Shown in pieces: positions 19,792 through 28,732 of a DNA stretch of 64,000 bases. Source of the stretch: Streptomyces tendae (GTDB taxonomy: Bacteria > Actinomycetota > Actinomycetes > Streptomycetales > Streptomycetaceae); contig NZ_CP043959.1 in NCBI RefSeq assembly GCF_008632955.1, forward strand, positions 1,488,001 through 1,552,000, given 5' to 3'. Positions within the stretch are counted from its first letter, which is position 1. The number at the start of each line of letters is the position of its first letter. The notes under the pieces are model-generated. The model had not been told where the DNA came from and searched no databases. It saw only the letters and a list, made by a program, of their open reading frames with translations. A program made the translations under genes and the position numbers.

Positions 19792-19965
19792 GTGGCTGTT
19801 CCGAAGCGGAAGATGTCGCGCAGCAACACGCGCCACCGCCGGTCGCAGTGGAAGGCTGCGGTCCCCACCCTGGTTGCGTGCGAGCGCTGCCACGAGCCCA
19901 AGCAGCAGCACATCGCGTGCCCGTCTTGCGGCACTTACAACAAGCGCCAGGTCCTCGAGGTCTGA
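19792..19965 (+). CDS. rpmF: 50S ribosomal protein L32
   Basis: The 57-residue product starts [20 protein letters not shown], diagnostic for L32, and carries two CxxC pairs (CERC, CPSC) for zinc. The gene is in the conserved DUF177-rpmF-rnc cluster, with rnc beginning 19 bp later. Confidence 0.97.
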   Translation: MAVPKRKMSRSNTRHRRSQWKAAVPTLVACERCHEPKQQHIACPSCGTYNKRQVLEV

Positions 19966-19984
19966 GCGGCTGGTGAGAGGCACT

Positions 19985-20803
19985 GTGTCCACGCCGAAGA
20001 AAAACTCTGCGGACAACCAGGCCTCGTCCCACACGCTTCTGGAAGGGCGGCTCGGCTACAAGGTCGAGTCCGCCCTTCTGGTGCGTGCGCTGACCCATCG
20101 TTCCTACGCGTACGAGAACGGCGGTCTGCCGACGAACGAGCGGCTGGAGTTCCTCGGGGACTCCGTGCTCGGCCTCGTCGTCACCGACACGCTGTACCGC
20201 ACCCACCCCGACCTGCCCGAAGGCCAGCTGGCCAAGCTGCGGGCCGCGGTGGTCAACTCGCGTGCGCTGGCGGAGGTGGGCCGCGGGCTCGACCTCGGCT
20301 CCTTCATCCGGCTGGGCCGTGGTGAAGAGGGAACGGGCGGCCGGGACAAGGCGTCCATCCTCGCCGACACCCTGGAAGCGGTGATCGGTGCTGTCTATCT
20401 CGACCAGGGCCTGGAATCGGCGGCGGAGCTGGTGCACCGCCTGTTCGACCCGCTGATCGAGAAGTCTTCGAACCTGGGAGCCGGCCTGGACTGGAAGACC
20501 AGTCTCCAGGAGCTCACCGCGACCGAGGGGCTCGGTGTTCCCGAGTACCTGGTCACGGAGACCGGCCCCGACCATGAGAAGACCTTCACTGCTGCCGCCC
20601 GCGTCGGAGGCGTCTCGTACGGCACCGGCACCGGCCGCAGCAAGAAGGAGGCGGAGCAGCAGGCCGCCGAGTCCGCCTGGCGGTCCATCCGGGCCGCGGC
20701 GGACGAGCGGGCCAAGGCGGCTCAGGAGGCCGAACAGGTCGTCCAGGCCGCCGAGGCCGAAGCCTCCGGCAGGAGCGCCGACGCCCCGTCGGCCTCCGCC
20801 TGA
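19985..20803 (+). CDS. rnc: Ribonuclease III
   Basis: RNase III cleaves double-stranded RNA, including rRNA precursors; in S. coelicolor it is the antibiotic regulator AbsB. The 272-residue protein has the catalytic signature [14 protein letters not shown] and [15 protein letters not shown] with the metal-binding acidic residues, then a C-terminal dsRNA-binding domain ([16 protein letters not shown] to about residue 240) and an Ala/Glu-rich tail. The GTG at 19985 has GAGAGG four bases upstream; a GTG at 19973 is less likely. Confidence 0.96.
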   Translation: MSTPKKNSADNQASSHTLLEGRLGYKVESALLVRALTHRSYAYENGGLPTNERLEFLGDSVLGLVVTDTLYRTHPDLPEGQLAKLRAAVVNSRALAEVGRGLDLGSFIRLGRGEEGTGGRDKASILADTLEAVIGAVYLDQGLESAAELVHRLFDPLIEKSSNLGAGLDWKTSLQELTATEGLGVPEYLVTETGPDHEKTFTAAARVGGVSYGTGTGRSKKEAEQQAAESAWRSIRAAADERAKAAQEAEQVVQAAEAEASGRSADAPSASA

Positions 20804-20889
20804 CGTAGTACGCGCGCGACCCGAGCGCCCGTCCCCGCACCCGGGGCGGGCGCTCGGCGCACGTTCCACCGGTCCTGGGAGGGGACGCC

Positions 20890-21774
20890 ATGCCCGAGCT
20901 GCCCGAGGTCGAGGTCGTACGACGCGGTCTCGAGCGGTGGGTCGCCCACCGGTCCGTCGCCGACGCCGAGGTCCTGCACCCGCGCGCGGTGCGCCGTCAC
21001 CTCGCCGGTGCCGACGACTTCGTCCACCGGCTGAAGGGCCACCGCATCGGTGTCCCGCGCCGCCGCGGCAAGTACCTGTGGCTGCCGCTGGAGGACACCG
21101 ACCAGTCGGTGCTGGCCCACCTCGGCATGAGCGGCCAGCTGCTGATGCAGCCGCACGCGGCGCCGGACGAGAAGCACCTGCGGATCCGCGTCCGCTTCAC
21201 CGAGCCGCAGTCACCGGACGCCGGCCCGGCCGGGGACACCGAGCTGCGCTTCGTCGACCAGCGCACCTTCGGCGGTCTGTCGCTGCACGACAACACCCCC
21301 GACGGACTGCCCGACGTCATCGCGCACATCGCCCGCGACCCGCTCGACCCGCTGTTCGACGAGGAGGCCTTCCACCAGGCCCTGCGCCGAAAGCGGACCA
21401 CCATCAAGCGGGCGCTGCTCGACCAGTCGCTGATCAGCGGCGTCGGCAACATCTACGCCGACGAGGCGCTGTGGCGGGCCCGCATCCACTACGAGCGCCC
21501 GACGGCGGGCTTCACCCGCCCGCGGACCCTGCTGCTGCTGGGCCATGTGCGGGACGTGATGAACGCGGCCCTCGTCGCCGGCGGCACCAGCTTCGACAGC
21601 CTCTACGTCAACGTCAACGGGGAGTCCGGCTACTTCGACCGGTCCCTGGACGCGTACGGCCGTGAGGGTCTGCCCTGCCGCCGCTGCGGGACTCCGGTGC
21701 GCCGGCGGGCGTGGATGAACCGCTCCAGCTACTTCTGCCCGAGGTGTCAGCGGGCGCCGCGCGCCGTGTCGTAG
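20890..21774 (+). CDS. mutM: Formamidopyrimidine-DNA glycosylase
   Basis: MutM (Fpg) excises 8-oxoguanine and related lesions. The 294-residue product begins [14 protein letters not shown] with the catalytic Pro2 and Glu3, has RGKYLWL with the conserved Lys, [13 protein letters not shown] for the helix-two-turn-helix, and a C-terminal zinc finger CRRC...CPRC. Its last 28 bp overlap the end of the convergent HxlR gene. rnc-mutM-smc is the common actinobacterial order; here four genes are inserted before smc. Confidence 0.96.
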   Translation: MPELPEVEVVRRGLERWVAHRSVADAEVLHPRAVRRHLAGADDFVHRLKGHRIGVPRRRGKYLWLPLEDTDQSVLAHLGMSGQLLMQPHAAPDEKHLRIRVRFTEPQSPDAGPAGDTELRFVDQRTFGGLSLHDNTPDGLPDVIAHIARDPLDPLFDEEAFHQALRRKRTTIKRALLDQSLISGVGNIYADEALWRARIHYERPTAGFTRPRTLLLLGHVRDVMNAALVAGGTSFDSLYVNVNGESGYFDRSLDAYGREGLPCRRCGTPVRRRAWMNRSSYFCPRCQRAPRAVS

Positions 21775-22148
21775 CGCTCACGGGCCTCGAGGACGGTGTC
21801 CATGCGGTCCTCCAGGAGGTGGATGAGGGCCAGCAGGTGCTCGGCCACCTCACGGCCGAGCGGGGTCAGCTCGTAGTCCACCCGGGGCGGGTTGGTCAGC
21901 TGGGCCTCGCGGTGCACCAGGCCGTCGCGCTCCAGCGCGTGCAGGGTCTGCGACAGCATCTTCTCGCTGACGCCGTCGACCCGCCGCCGCAGCTCGTTGA
22001 ACCGCAGCGAGCCCTCGTACAGCGCGCCCAGGGTCAGCGCCCCCCAGCGCCCGGTCACATGCTCCAGCGTGACGCGGGAGGGGCAGGACTTGGCGAACAC
22101 GTTGAAGGGAAGGTCCCGGTCCTCAGGGGCCGACTGCACGGTCGTCAT
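21747..22148 (-). CDS. HxlR-family transcriptional regulator
   Basis: A 133-residue winged-helix protein: [20 protein letters not shown] and [20 protein letters not shown] followed by the wing ([16 protein letters not shown]). A Cys in the N-terminal part (Cys22) recalls redox-responsive members of the family. Its target is not evident; no divergent partner is adjacent. It converges on mutM with a 28-bp overlap. Confidence 0.9.
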   Translation of the reverse strand: MTTVQSAPEDRDLPFNVFAKSCPSRVTLEHVTGRWGALTLGALYEGSLRFNELRRRVDGVSEKMLSQTLHALERDGLVHREAQLTNPPRVDYELTPLGREVAEHLLALIHLLEDRMDTVLEARERYDTARGAR

Positions 22149-22234
22149 GAAGCCAGCGTACTTCAGACCAGCGCTTACCGAAGGGTTGCGCTAACCATGG
22201 GTGAGCGCCCAGCCCCTCCGGTCTGCCCTGCTGC

Positions 22235-23539
22235 TCAATACCCGAAGTTCTGGGTCCACCAAGGGCCGCCCGGGCCCATGTGGACGCCTACGCCCAGGGT
22301 CTTGAAGTCGCAGTTCAGGATGTTCGCCTTGTGGCCGGGGCTGTTCATCCAGGCTTCCATGACCGCCTCGGCGTCCGCCTGGCCCCGGGCTATGTTCTCG
22401 CCGCCGAGGTTGGCTATGCCGGCCGCCTGGGCCCGGTCCCACGGGGTGTCGCCGTCGGGGTCCGTGTGGTCGAAGAAGCCGCGGCCGGCCATGTCGTCGC
22501 TGAAGGCGGTGGCCAGTGCGGCCAGCGCGCTGTCCGCGGTGACCGGACTGCAGCCCACTTTGGCCCGCTCCGCGTTGACCAGCCGCAGCACCTCCGCGCC
22601 GGCGGCGACCTCGGCCGAGACCGGGCCCTTGCCCTGGTTGCCGGCCTTCCGTTCGGGCTCCGGCGTCGCCTTGCGGGCCGGCGCCTCCGCCTCGGTCTTC
22701 TCCGGCGCCTCCGCGGACTCCGTCTTCTCCGGGGCCTTCTCCGGAGCCTTGGTCGGCGCGTTCGAGGCGGACGGCGCCGACGTGGAGGGCTTCGGGGACA
22801 CGGAACGCCCGCCGTCGCGGCTCGCCGGGGTACCGGCGTCCCGGCTGGGTGTCTCGGCGGATCCGGACGTGCCGCCCTGCCCGGTCGGCAGGTTGGTCGC
22901 CACGCCGCCGCCGGCCTGGACCTCGTCGCTGGAGGCGCGGTCGCCGCCGAGCTTGTAGTTCTCCAGTCCGGGCACCGCGCCGGTGGCCACCGCGACCGTA
23001 CCGAGCGCCACCGCGGCGGACACGCCCAGCAGACCGGTGCGGACCGGCGTCGCGGCCTTCTTCTTCTTGCGCCGGTGCCCGCTGCCGGGCCGGTCGTCGG
23101 CGCCGACGGAGGACGTCCGGGCGGTACGGACCGGCCGGTGGCGCGGGGTCACGTCATGGTCCGGGAGCGGGTCGGCGGCGAACGAGTGGGCCGCGAAGTC
23201 GTACTCGGCGGTGCGGGGGCCGGGGAAGGCGCCGCCCACCGGGGGGTGACCGGCGGTCTCACCGGCGTAGGCGTACGCGGCGGGACCGGGTCGGTGTTCC
23301 GGTGCGGGCGCGGGCGCCGGGGCAGCGGCACCCGTCGCGTACAGGTACGCCTCGCTGCGGGCGTACGTCTCCGCGTAGGCCTCGGGGTTCAGGTACGGCG
23401 CGGTGCCCATGGTGGGCGGGCCGTCGGTTCCGGCGCCCAGCGGGTCCTGGCCTTCACCGAAGAAGCCGTCGTGGTGAGTGACCCCGGCGTCGCGGCTCGT
23501 GGCGGCGCGGCCGGCGTCGGAGCGTCGGTGGCGTCCCAT
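22235..23539 (-). CDS. Membrane-anchored CAP/SCP domain protein
   Basis: The 434-residue protein has a long disordered cytoplasmic N-terminus, a basic KKKK segment followed by one TM helix (about residues 165-190, TGLLGVSAAVALGTVAVATG), a Ser/Thr/Pro/Glu-rich wall-spanning stretch, and a C-terminal CAP (SCP/PR1-like) domain of about 120 residues: LRLVNAERAKVGCSPV, MAGRGFFDHTDPDG, GENIARG, MNSPGHKANIL. Such bacterial proteins are extracellular and of unknown biochemical role. ATG at 23539 has a GAGGAAGG SD; an upstream start is possible. Confidence 0.88.
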   Translation of the reverse strand: MGRHRRSDAGRAATSRDAGVTHHDGFFGEGQDPLGAGTDGPPTMGTAPYLNPEAYAETYARSEAYLYATGAAAPAPAPAPEHRPGPAAYAYAGETAGHPPVGGAFPGPRTAEYDFAAHSFAADPLPDHDVTPRHRPVRTARTSSVGADDRPGSGHRRKKKKAATPVRTGLLGVSAAVALGTVAVATGAVPGLENYKLGGDRASSDEVQAGGGVATNLPTGQGGTSGSAETPSRDAGTPASRDGGRSVSPKPSTSAPSASNAPTKAPEKAPEKTESAEAPEKTEAEAPARKATPEPERKAGNQGKGPVSAEVAAGAEVLRLVNAERAKVGCSPVTADSALAALATAFSDDMAGRGFFDHTDPDGDTPWDRAQAAGIANLGGENIARGQADAEAVMEAWMNSPGHKANILNCDFKTLGVGVHMGPGGPWWTQNFGY

Positions 23540-23586
23540 GTCGTGGCCTTCCTCGTCCTTGCGGTCGACTCGTCTCGCGACCAGCC

Positions 23587-23629
23587 CGAAACTCAATGAT
23601 CACGAAACTCACACGAAGGAGTGAGTTTC
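23587..23629. promoter_or_regulatory. Cluster of GAAACTC repeats upstream of the CAP-protein gene
   Basis: CGAAACTCA occurs twice as a direct repeat 16 bp apart (23587, 23603), and the second copy forms a perfect 9-bp inverted repeat (GAAACTCAC / GTGAGTTTC) with 23621-23629 across an 8-bp spacer. The cluster lies 48-90 bp upstream of the CAP-protein start in an AT-rich patch, as an operator would. Confidence 0.5.
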
Positions 23630-23714
23630 ATATGAGATTCATGGGTGGGGACGCTACCGCATGACACCAGGGGGTGGAGTGCCCGGTGTGACTTTGTCCG
23701 GTTAGGTTGCAGGC

Positions 23715-23996
23715 ATGAGCGAGGATGTGCGACTGGTCGCCTGGGTCAGGGGACATGTCCAGGGCGTGGGCTTCCGCTGGTTCACCCGGGCCAAGGCGCT
23801 GGAGATCGGCGGCCTGCGGGGCTTCGCCCTCAATCTGGGTGACGGCAGGGTGCAGGTGGTGGCGGAGGGTCCCCGCGCACACTGCGAAGGTCTGCTGGAG
23901 TGGCTCCAGGCCGGCGACACGCCCGGGCGGGTGGACGGAGTGACCGAGATCTGGGACACACCTCGCGGCGGCTACGACGGCTTCGCGATCCGCTGA
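23715..23996 (+). CDS. acyP: Acylphosphatase
   Basis: The 93-residue enzyme hydrolyses acyl phosphates. [18 protein letters not shown] contains the catalytic Arg and the phosphate cradle GxVQGVGFR, and [18 protein letters not shown] the catalytic Asn. TAGGTT lies 6 bp before the ATG and no SD is visible, consistent with a leaderless mRNA. Confidence 0.95.
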   Translation: MSEDVRLVAWVRGHVQGVGFRWFTRAKALEIGGLRGFALNLGDGRVQVVAEGPRAHCEGLLEWLQAGDTPGRVDGVTEIWDTPRGGYDGFAIR

Positions 23997-24210
23997 CGGG
24001 CCCCGCCCGGCCGGTCGGCACGCGTACCCCACGGCCGCCGTCGCGCGCCGTCAGCGGGGAAAAACTCCTGGTGATTGAGGAGAACGGCTTGCCACCGCGT
24101 GCGTCGCCCGCCAAGATGATCGCCACGTCCCGAGGACCCGTGAGGATCGCGACGCCGCCGCTTCCCGGCCGTGCGCACCCGGTTGTCCGCCAATACGGGG
24201 CGTGATCGTG

Positions 24211-24239
24211 TTGACCCTCAAACTTTTTGGTGAGACGCT
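24211..24239 (+). promoter_or_regulatory. Possible promoter of the 67-aa ORF
   Basis: TTGACC at 24211-24216 is followed after 17 bp by GACGCT at 24234-24239, in a patch richer in A+T than its surroundings (AAACTTTTTGG). It would give a 5' leader of about 130 nt before the ORF at 24375. The -10 is a poor match. Confidence 0.35.
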
Positions 24240-24374
24240 GAAAGCCCCGCGCACCTTAGCTGTTTGGCATGGCTGAACGGCAGTACAACTCCAGGCCTGC
24301 CAAGCATCGCGGGTGCTCATCCCTCACGACCCACACCGCATCGGTCGGTCACTCATTGTGGAGGACCATCCATC

Positions 24375-24578
24375 ATGGCAAAGGCGCTTCTCGGTTACGT
24401 CGGCGGCTCCGACCCGCGACTCCTCGCCGAGATGCGACGGCTCCAGCAGCGCGTCCAGGACCTGGAATCCGAGCTCGTACGGATCCAGGCCGAGAAGGAC
24501 GCCCTGAAGGCTGCCGCTTCTCACGACAGGATCACGGAGAGCGTTGACGCACACCAGGCGGAGCCTGCGCTCACCTGA
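24375..24578 (+). CDS. Small coiled-coil protein, unknown function (67 aa)
   Basis: The product begins MAKALLGYVGGSDPRLLAEM and continues as one predicted coiled coil (LQQRVQDLESELVRIQAEKD), with an acidic tail. I do not recognise a functional domain. A GGAGGAC SD precedes the ATG and a strong intrinsic terminator lies about 75 bp after the stop, so this is a short monocistronic gene. Its place just before smc is conserved in Streptomyces. Confidence 0.75.
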   Translation: MAKALLGYVGGSDPRLLAEMRRLQQRVQDLESELVRIQAEKDALKAAASHDRITESVDAHQAEPALT

Positions 24579-24652
24579 TCACTGCATCGCTCCACGAACA
24601 GCAGCGCAGTGGTCGGGCTTGCCCGTCACCACCGCCACGCAGTCAGAACTGC

Positions 24653-24682
24653 AAGGGACGCTCCGGCGTCCCTTCTTTCTTT
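24653..24682 (+). terminator. Intrinsic terminator with T-rich tail
   Basis: AAGGGACGC (24653-24661), TCCG loop and GCGTCCCTT (24666-24674) form a perfect 9-bp stem followed by CTTTCTTTCTCC. It ends the 67-aa ORF transcript and separates it from smc. Confidence 0.88.
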
Positions 24683-24873
24683 CTCCTTCGCGTCCCGGAC
24701 ACCTGCACCGCACGCGCCGTGCACCACCGCGAGAAACTCCGCGACCCCCGCGCGGCGAAGTCTCTGTCCCGCGCACCCTTTCACCGTCTTAACGTCTGGC
24801 ATGCCCTGCGCGTTCACCCGCGAAACCGTGCGCTCATGGAGTGAGACATGCCCGGCGGGTAGAGTCCGACGGC

Positions 24874-27800
24874 GTGCACCTCAAGGCCCTGACCCTCCGC
24901 GGCTTCAAGTCGTTCGCCTCCGCGACCACGCTCCGCTTCGAGCCGGGGATCACCTGCGTCGTCGGTCCGAACGGCTCGGGCAAGTCCAACGTGGTGGACG
25001 CGCTCAGCTGGGTCATGGGCGAGCAGGGCGCCAAGTCGCTGCGCGGCGGCAAGATGGAGGACGTCATCTTCGCCGGCACCACCGGCCGCCCGCCGCTGGG
25101 CCGCGCCGAGGTGTCGCTGACCATCGACAACTCCGACGGCGCCCTCCCCATCGAGTACGCCGAGGTCACGATCACGCGGATCATGTTCCGCAACGGCGGC
25201 AGCGAGTACCAGATCAACGGCGACACCTGCCGTCTGCTGGACATCCAGGAACTGCTCTCCGACTCCGGTATCGGCCGTGAGATGCACGTCATCGTCGGCC
25301 AGGGCCAGCTCGACTCCGTCCTGCACGCCGACCCCATGGGCCGCCGCGCCTTCATCGAGGAGGCGGCCGGCGTCCTCAAGCACCGCAAGCGCAAGGAGAA
25401 GGCGCTGCGCAAGCTGGACGCGATGCAGGCCAACCTCGCGCGCGTGCAGGACCTCACCGACGAGCTCCGCCGGCAGCTCAAGCCCCTCGGCCGGCAGGCC
25501 GCCGTCGCCCGCCGGGCCGCCGTCATCCAGGCCGACCTGCGCGACGCGCGCCTGCGCCTCCTCGCCGACGACCTCGTGAAGCTGCGTGAGGCTCTCCAGG
25601 CCGAGATCGCCGACGAGGCCGCCCTCAAGGAGCGCAAGGAGGCTGCCGAGGCCGACCTGAGGAAGGCCCTCCAGCGTGAGGCCCTCCTGGAGGACGAGGT
25701 ACGCCGGCTCACCCCGCGGCTGCGGAACGCCCAGCAGACCTGGTACGAGCTCTCCCAGCTCGCCGAACGGGTGCGCGGCACCATCTCCCTCGCCGACGCG
25801 CGCGTGAAGAGCGCCACGTCCGCGCCACCCGAGGAACGGCGCGGCCGGGACCCCGAGGACATGGAGCGCGAGGCCGCCCGCATCCGCGAGCAGGAGGCCG
25901 AACTGGAGGCCGCCCTGGAGGCCGCCGAACGCGCCCTGGAGGACACGGTCGCCCACCGCGCCGAACTGGAGCGCGAACTGGCGCAGGAGGAACGGCGCCT
26001 GAAGGACGCAGCCCGCGCCATCGCCGACCGGCGCGAAGGGCTCGCCCGGCTCAAGGGACAGGTGGGCGCCGCCCGTTCGCGGGCCGCCGCCGCCCAGGCC
26101 GAGATCGAGCGGCTGGCCGCCGCGCGGGACGAGGCCAAGCAGCGGGCCGTCGCCGCCCAGGAGGAGTACGAGACCCTCCAGGCGGAGGTCGACGGCCTCG
26201 ACGCGGGGGACGCCGAACTCGCCGGGCGGCACGAGGAGGCCAGGCGCCGGCTCGCCGAGGCGGAGGCCGCCCTCACCGCCGCCCGCGAGGCGGCCACCGC
26301 CGCGGAGAGGAAACGTGCCGCGACCCAGGCACGTCACGAGGCGCTGGCGCTCGGCCTGCGCCGCAAGGACGGCAGCGGGGCGCTGCTGGAGGCGAAGGAC
26401 CGGCTGCACGGACTGCTCGGACCGGCCGCGGAGCTGCTGACCGTGTCTCCCGGCCACGAGGTCGCCCTCGCCGCCGCGTTCGGCGCGGCCGCGGACGCCC
26501 TGGCGGTCACCACCCCGGCCGCGGCGGCCGACGCCATCCGTCTCCTGCGCAAGCAGGACGCGGGACGGGCCGCCCTCCTCCTGACCGGTCCGTCCCTTCC
26601 GGAAGAGCCCGCCGCAGCCGACACGGCCGGGGCGAGCGCCTCCTGGGGCGCGGGGAGCGACGTGCCCAGCCGCGACGCACCCGCACCCGCCGCTCCCTCC
26701 GCAACCCCCCACGCCGAAGCGCCCACCCTCCTCCCCGCGTCGTGCCTCGTCAGCGGTCCCGACGACCTCATGCCGGCCGTGCGACGGCTCCTGCGCGGCA
26801 TCGTCGTCGTCGCCACCCTCGAGGACGCCGAGGAGCTCGTCTACGCCCGCCCCGACCTCACCGCCGTCACCGCCGAGGGAGACCTGCTCGGCGCCCACTT
26901 CGCGCAGGGCGGTTCGGCCGGCGCCCCCAGCCTGCTGGAGGTGCAGGCGTCTGTCGACGAGGCCGCCGCCGAGCTGGAGGAGCTCGCGGTGCGCTGCGAG
27001 GAGCTGGCCGGGGCACAGGAGGCGGCGGCCCACCGGCGCCGCGAGAGCGCGGCCCTCGTCGAGGAGCTGGGGGAGCGGCGGCGGGCCGCCGACCGGGAGA
27101 AGTCCACCGTCGCCCAGCAACTGGGGCGGCTCGCCGGCCAGGCCCGGGGCGCCGCAGGCGAGGCCGAGCGGGCCGGTGCCGCGGCCGCCCGGGCGCAGGA
27201 GGCCCTGGACAAGGCGCTCGCCGACGTGGAGGAACTCGCCGAGCGGCTCGAGACCGCCGAGGAGATGCCGTACGAGGAGGAGCCCGACACCTCCGTACGC
27301 GACCGGCTCGCCGCGGACGGGGCCAACGCCCGCCAGACCGAGATGGAGGCCCGGCTCCAGGTCCGTACGCACGAGGAGCGGGTGAAGGGGCTGGCCGGAC
27401 GGGCCGACTCCCTGGACCGGGCCGCCCGCGCGGAACGCGAGGCGCGCGCGCGTGCGGAACAGCGCAGGGCCCGGCTGCGCCACGAGGCGGAGGTGGCCGG
27501 CGCCGTCGCCGCGGGCGCCCGCCAGTTGCTGGCGCACGTCGAGGTGTCCCTGGCCCGCGCCGCCGAGGAGCGCACCGCGGCCGAGGCCGCCAAGGCCCGC
27601 CGTGAGGAGGAACTCGCCCGCGCCCGTACCGAGGGACGCGATCTCAAGGCGGAACTTGACAAGTTGACGGATTCGGTTCACCGAGGCGAGGTACTAGGAG
27701 CGGAGAAGCGGCTGCGGATGGAGCAGCTGGAGGCGAAGGCGCTGGAGGAACTGGGTGTCGAACCGGCCGGGCTGGTGGCGGAGTACGGGCCGCACCAGCC

Positions 27801-28527
27801 GGTGCCGCCCTCGCCCCCCGCCGAGGGCGAGCAGCTGCCGGAGGACCCGGAGCACCCGCGCAACAGGCCCCGTCCCTTCGTACGGGCCGAGCAGGAGAAG
27901 CGCCTGAAGGCGGCCGAGCGTGCCTACCAGCAGCTCGGCAAGGTCAACCCGCTCGCCCTGGAGGAGTTCGCGGCGCTGGAGGAACGCCATCAGTTCCTCA
28001 GCGAGCAGCTGGAGGACCTGAAGAAGACCCGCGCGGACCTGCTCCAGGTCGTCAAGGAGGTCGACGAACGCGTCGAGCAGGTCTTCACCGAGGCCTACCG
28101 GGACACCGCCCGGGAGTTCGAAGGCGTCTTCTCCCGGCTCTTCCCGGGCGGGGAGGGACGCCTGGTGCTGACCGACTCCGACAACATGCTCACCACGGGC
28201 GTGGACGTCGAGGCGCGTCCGCCCGGCAAGAAGGTCAAGCGGCTGTCGCTGCTGTCGGGCGGCGAACGCTCCCTGACCGCCGTGGCGCTGCTCGTGTCGA
28301 TCTTCAAGGCCCGCCCCAGCCCGTTCTACGTGATGGACGAGGTCGAGGCCGCGCTCGACGACACCAACCTCCAGCGGCTGATCCGGATCATGCAGGAGCT
28401 CCAGGAAGCCTCCCAGCTGATCGTGATCACGCACCAGAAGCGCACCATGGAGGTCGCCGACGCGCTCTACGGCGTCTCCATGCAGGGCGACGGCGTGTCG
28501 AAGGTCATCAGCCAGCGTCTCCGCTGA
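24874..28527 (+). CDS. smc: Chromosome segregation protein SMC
   Basis: SMC is the ATPase of the SMC-ScpAB condensin. The 1217-residue product has Walker A GPNGSGKSN near residue 31, long coiled-coil arms, a hinge around residues 510-690 and, near the C-terminus, the LSGGERS signature (about 1125) followed by Walker B YVMDEVEAALDD. The hinge region carries a low-complexity Ala/Pro/Ser insertion (about residues 580-630), an actinobacterial elaboration. Start GTG at 24874 matches the conserved HLKALTLRGFKSF; TAGAGT 8 bp upstream and no SD suggest leaderless translation. An in-frame GTG at 24841 would add 11 residues. Confidence 0.96.
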   Translation: MHLKALTLRGFKSFASATTLRFEPGITCVVGPNGSGKSNVVDALSWVMGEQGAKSLRGGKMEDVIFAGTTGRPPLGRAEVSLTIDNSDGALPIEYAEVTITRIMFRNGGSEYQINGDTCRLLDIQELLSDSGIGREMHVIVGQGQLDSVLHADPMGRRAFIEEAAGVLKHRKRKEKALRKLDAMQANLARVQDLTDELRRQLKPLGRQAAVARRAAVIQADLRDARLRLLADDLVKLREALQAEIADEAALKERKEAAEADLRKALQREALLEDEVRRLTPRLRNAQQTWYELSQLAERVRGTISLADARVKSATSAPPEERRGRDPEDMEREAARIREQEAELEAALEAAERALEDTVAHRAELERELAQEERRLKDAARAIADRREGLARLKGQVGAARSRAAAAQAEIERLAAARDEAKQRAVAAQEEYETLQAEVDGLDAGDAELAGRHEEARRRLAEAEAALTAAREAATAAERKRAATQARHEALALGLRRKDGSGALLEAKDRLHGLLGPAAELLTVSPGHEVALAAAFGAAADALAVTTPAAAADAIRLLRKQDAGRAALLLTGPSLPEEPAAADTAGASASWGAGSDVPSRDAPAPAAPSATPHAEAPTLLPASCLVSGPDDLMPAVRRLLRGIVVVATLEDAEELVYARPDLTAVTAEGDLLGAHFAQGGSAGAPSLLEVQASVDEAAAELEELAVRCEELAGAQEAAAHRRRESAALVEELGERRRAADREKSTVAQQLGRLAGQARGAAGEAERAGAAAARAQEALDKALADVEELAERLETAEEMPYEEEPDTSVRDRLAADGANARQTEMEARLQVRTHEERVKGLAGRADSLDRAARAEREARARAEQRRARLRHEAEVAGAVAAGARQLLAHVEVSLARAAEERTAAEAAKARREEELARARTEGRDLKAELDKLTDSVHRGEVLGAEKRLRMEQLEAKALEELGVEPAGLVAEYGPHQPVPPSPPAEGEQLPEDPEHPRNRPRPFVRAEQEKRLKAAERAYQQLGKVNPLALEEFAALEERHQFLSEQLEDLKKTRADLLQVVKEVDERVEQVFTEAYRDTAREFEGVFSRLFPGGEGRLVLTDSDNMLTTGVDVEARPPGKKVKRLSLLSGGERSLTAVALLVSIFKARPSPFYVMDEVEAALDDTNLQRLIRIMQELQEASQLIVITHQKRTMEVADALYGVSMQGDGVSKVISQRLR

Positions 28528-28610
28528 AGCGGCGCAACTTCTTCAATATGTGAACACCTTCTGGGGTTATCACGGGCTCCCGCGTCTCGAAGCTCACAGT
28601 TGCGCACCTC

Positions 28611-28638
28611 TTGACTTCAATAGTTGAAGACATAGTCT
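28611..28638 (+). promoter_or_regulatory. glcP promoter with overlapping inverted repeat
   Basis: TTGACT at 28611-28616 and TAGTCT at 28633-28638 are 16 bp apart in an AT-rich patch. A perfect 6-bp inverted repeat (CTTCAA-TAG-TTGAAG, 28615-28629) lies within this promoter, where a bound repressor would block polymerase. A related TTCA-ATATG-TGAA lies near 28542. Confidence 0.55.
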
Positions 28639-28732
28639 CTGCAATGTTGTTTTTACCTTCAGGTGCCTATGGCTGGAACCTTGAAGGGCTGACCCCCACC
28701 CGGCGACGTTGCCGGTGGCCCGAGGAGTACAC

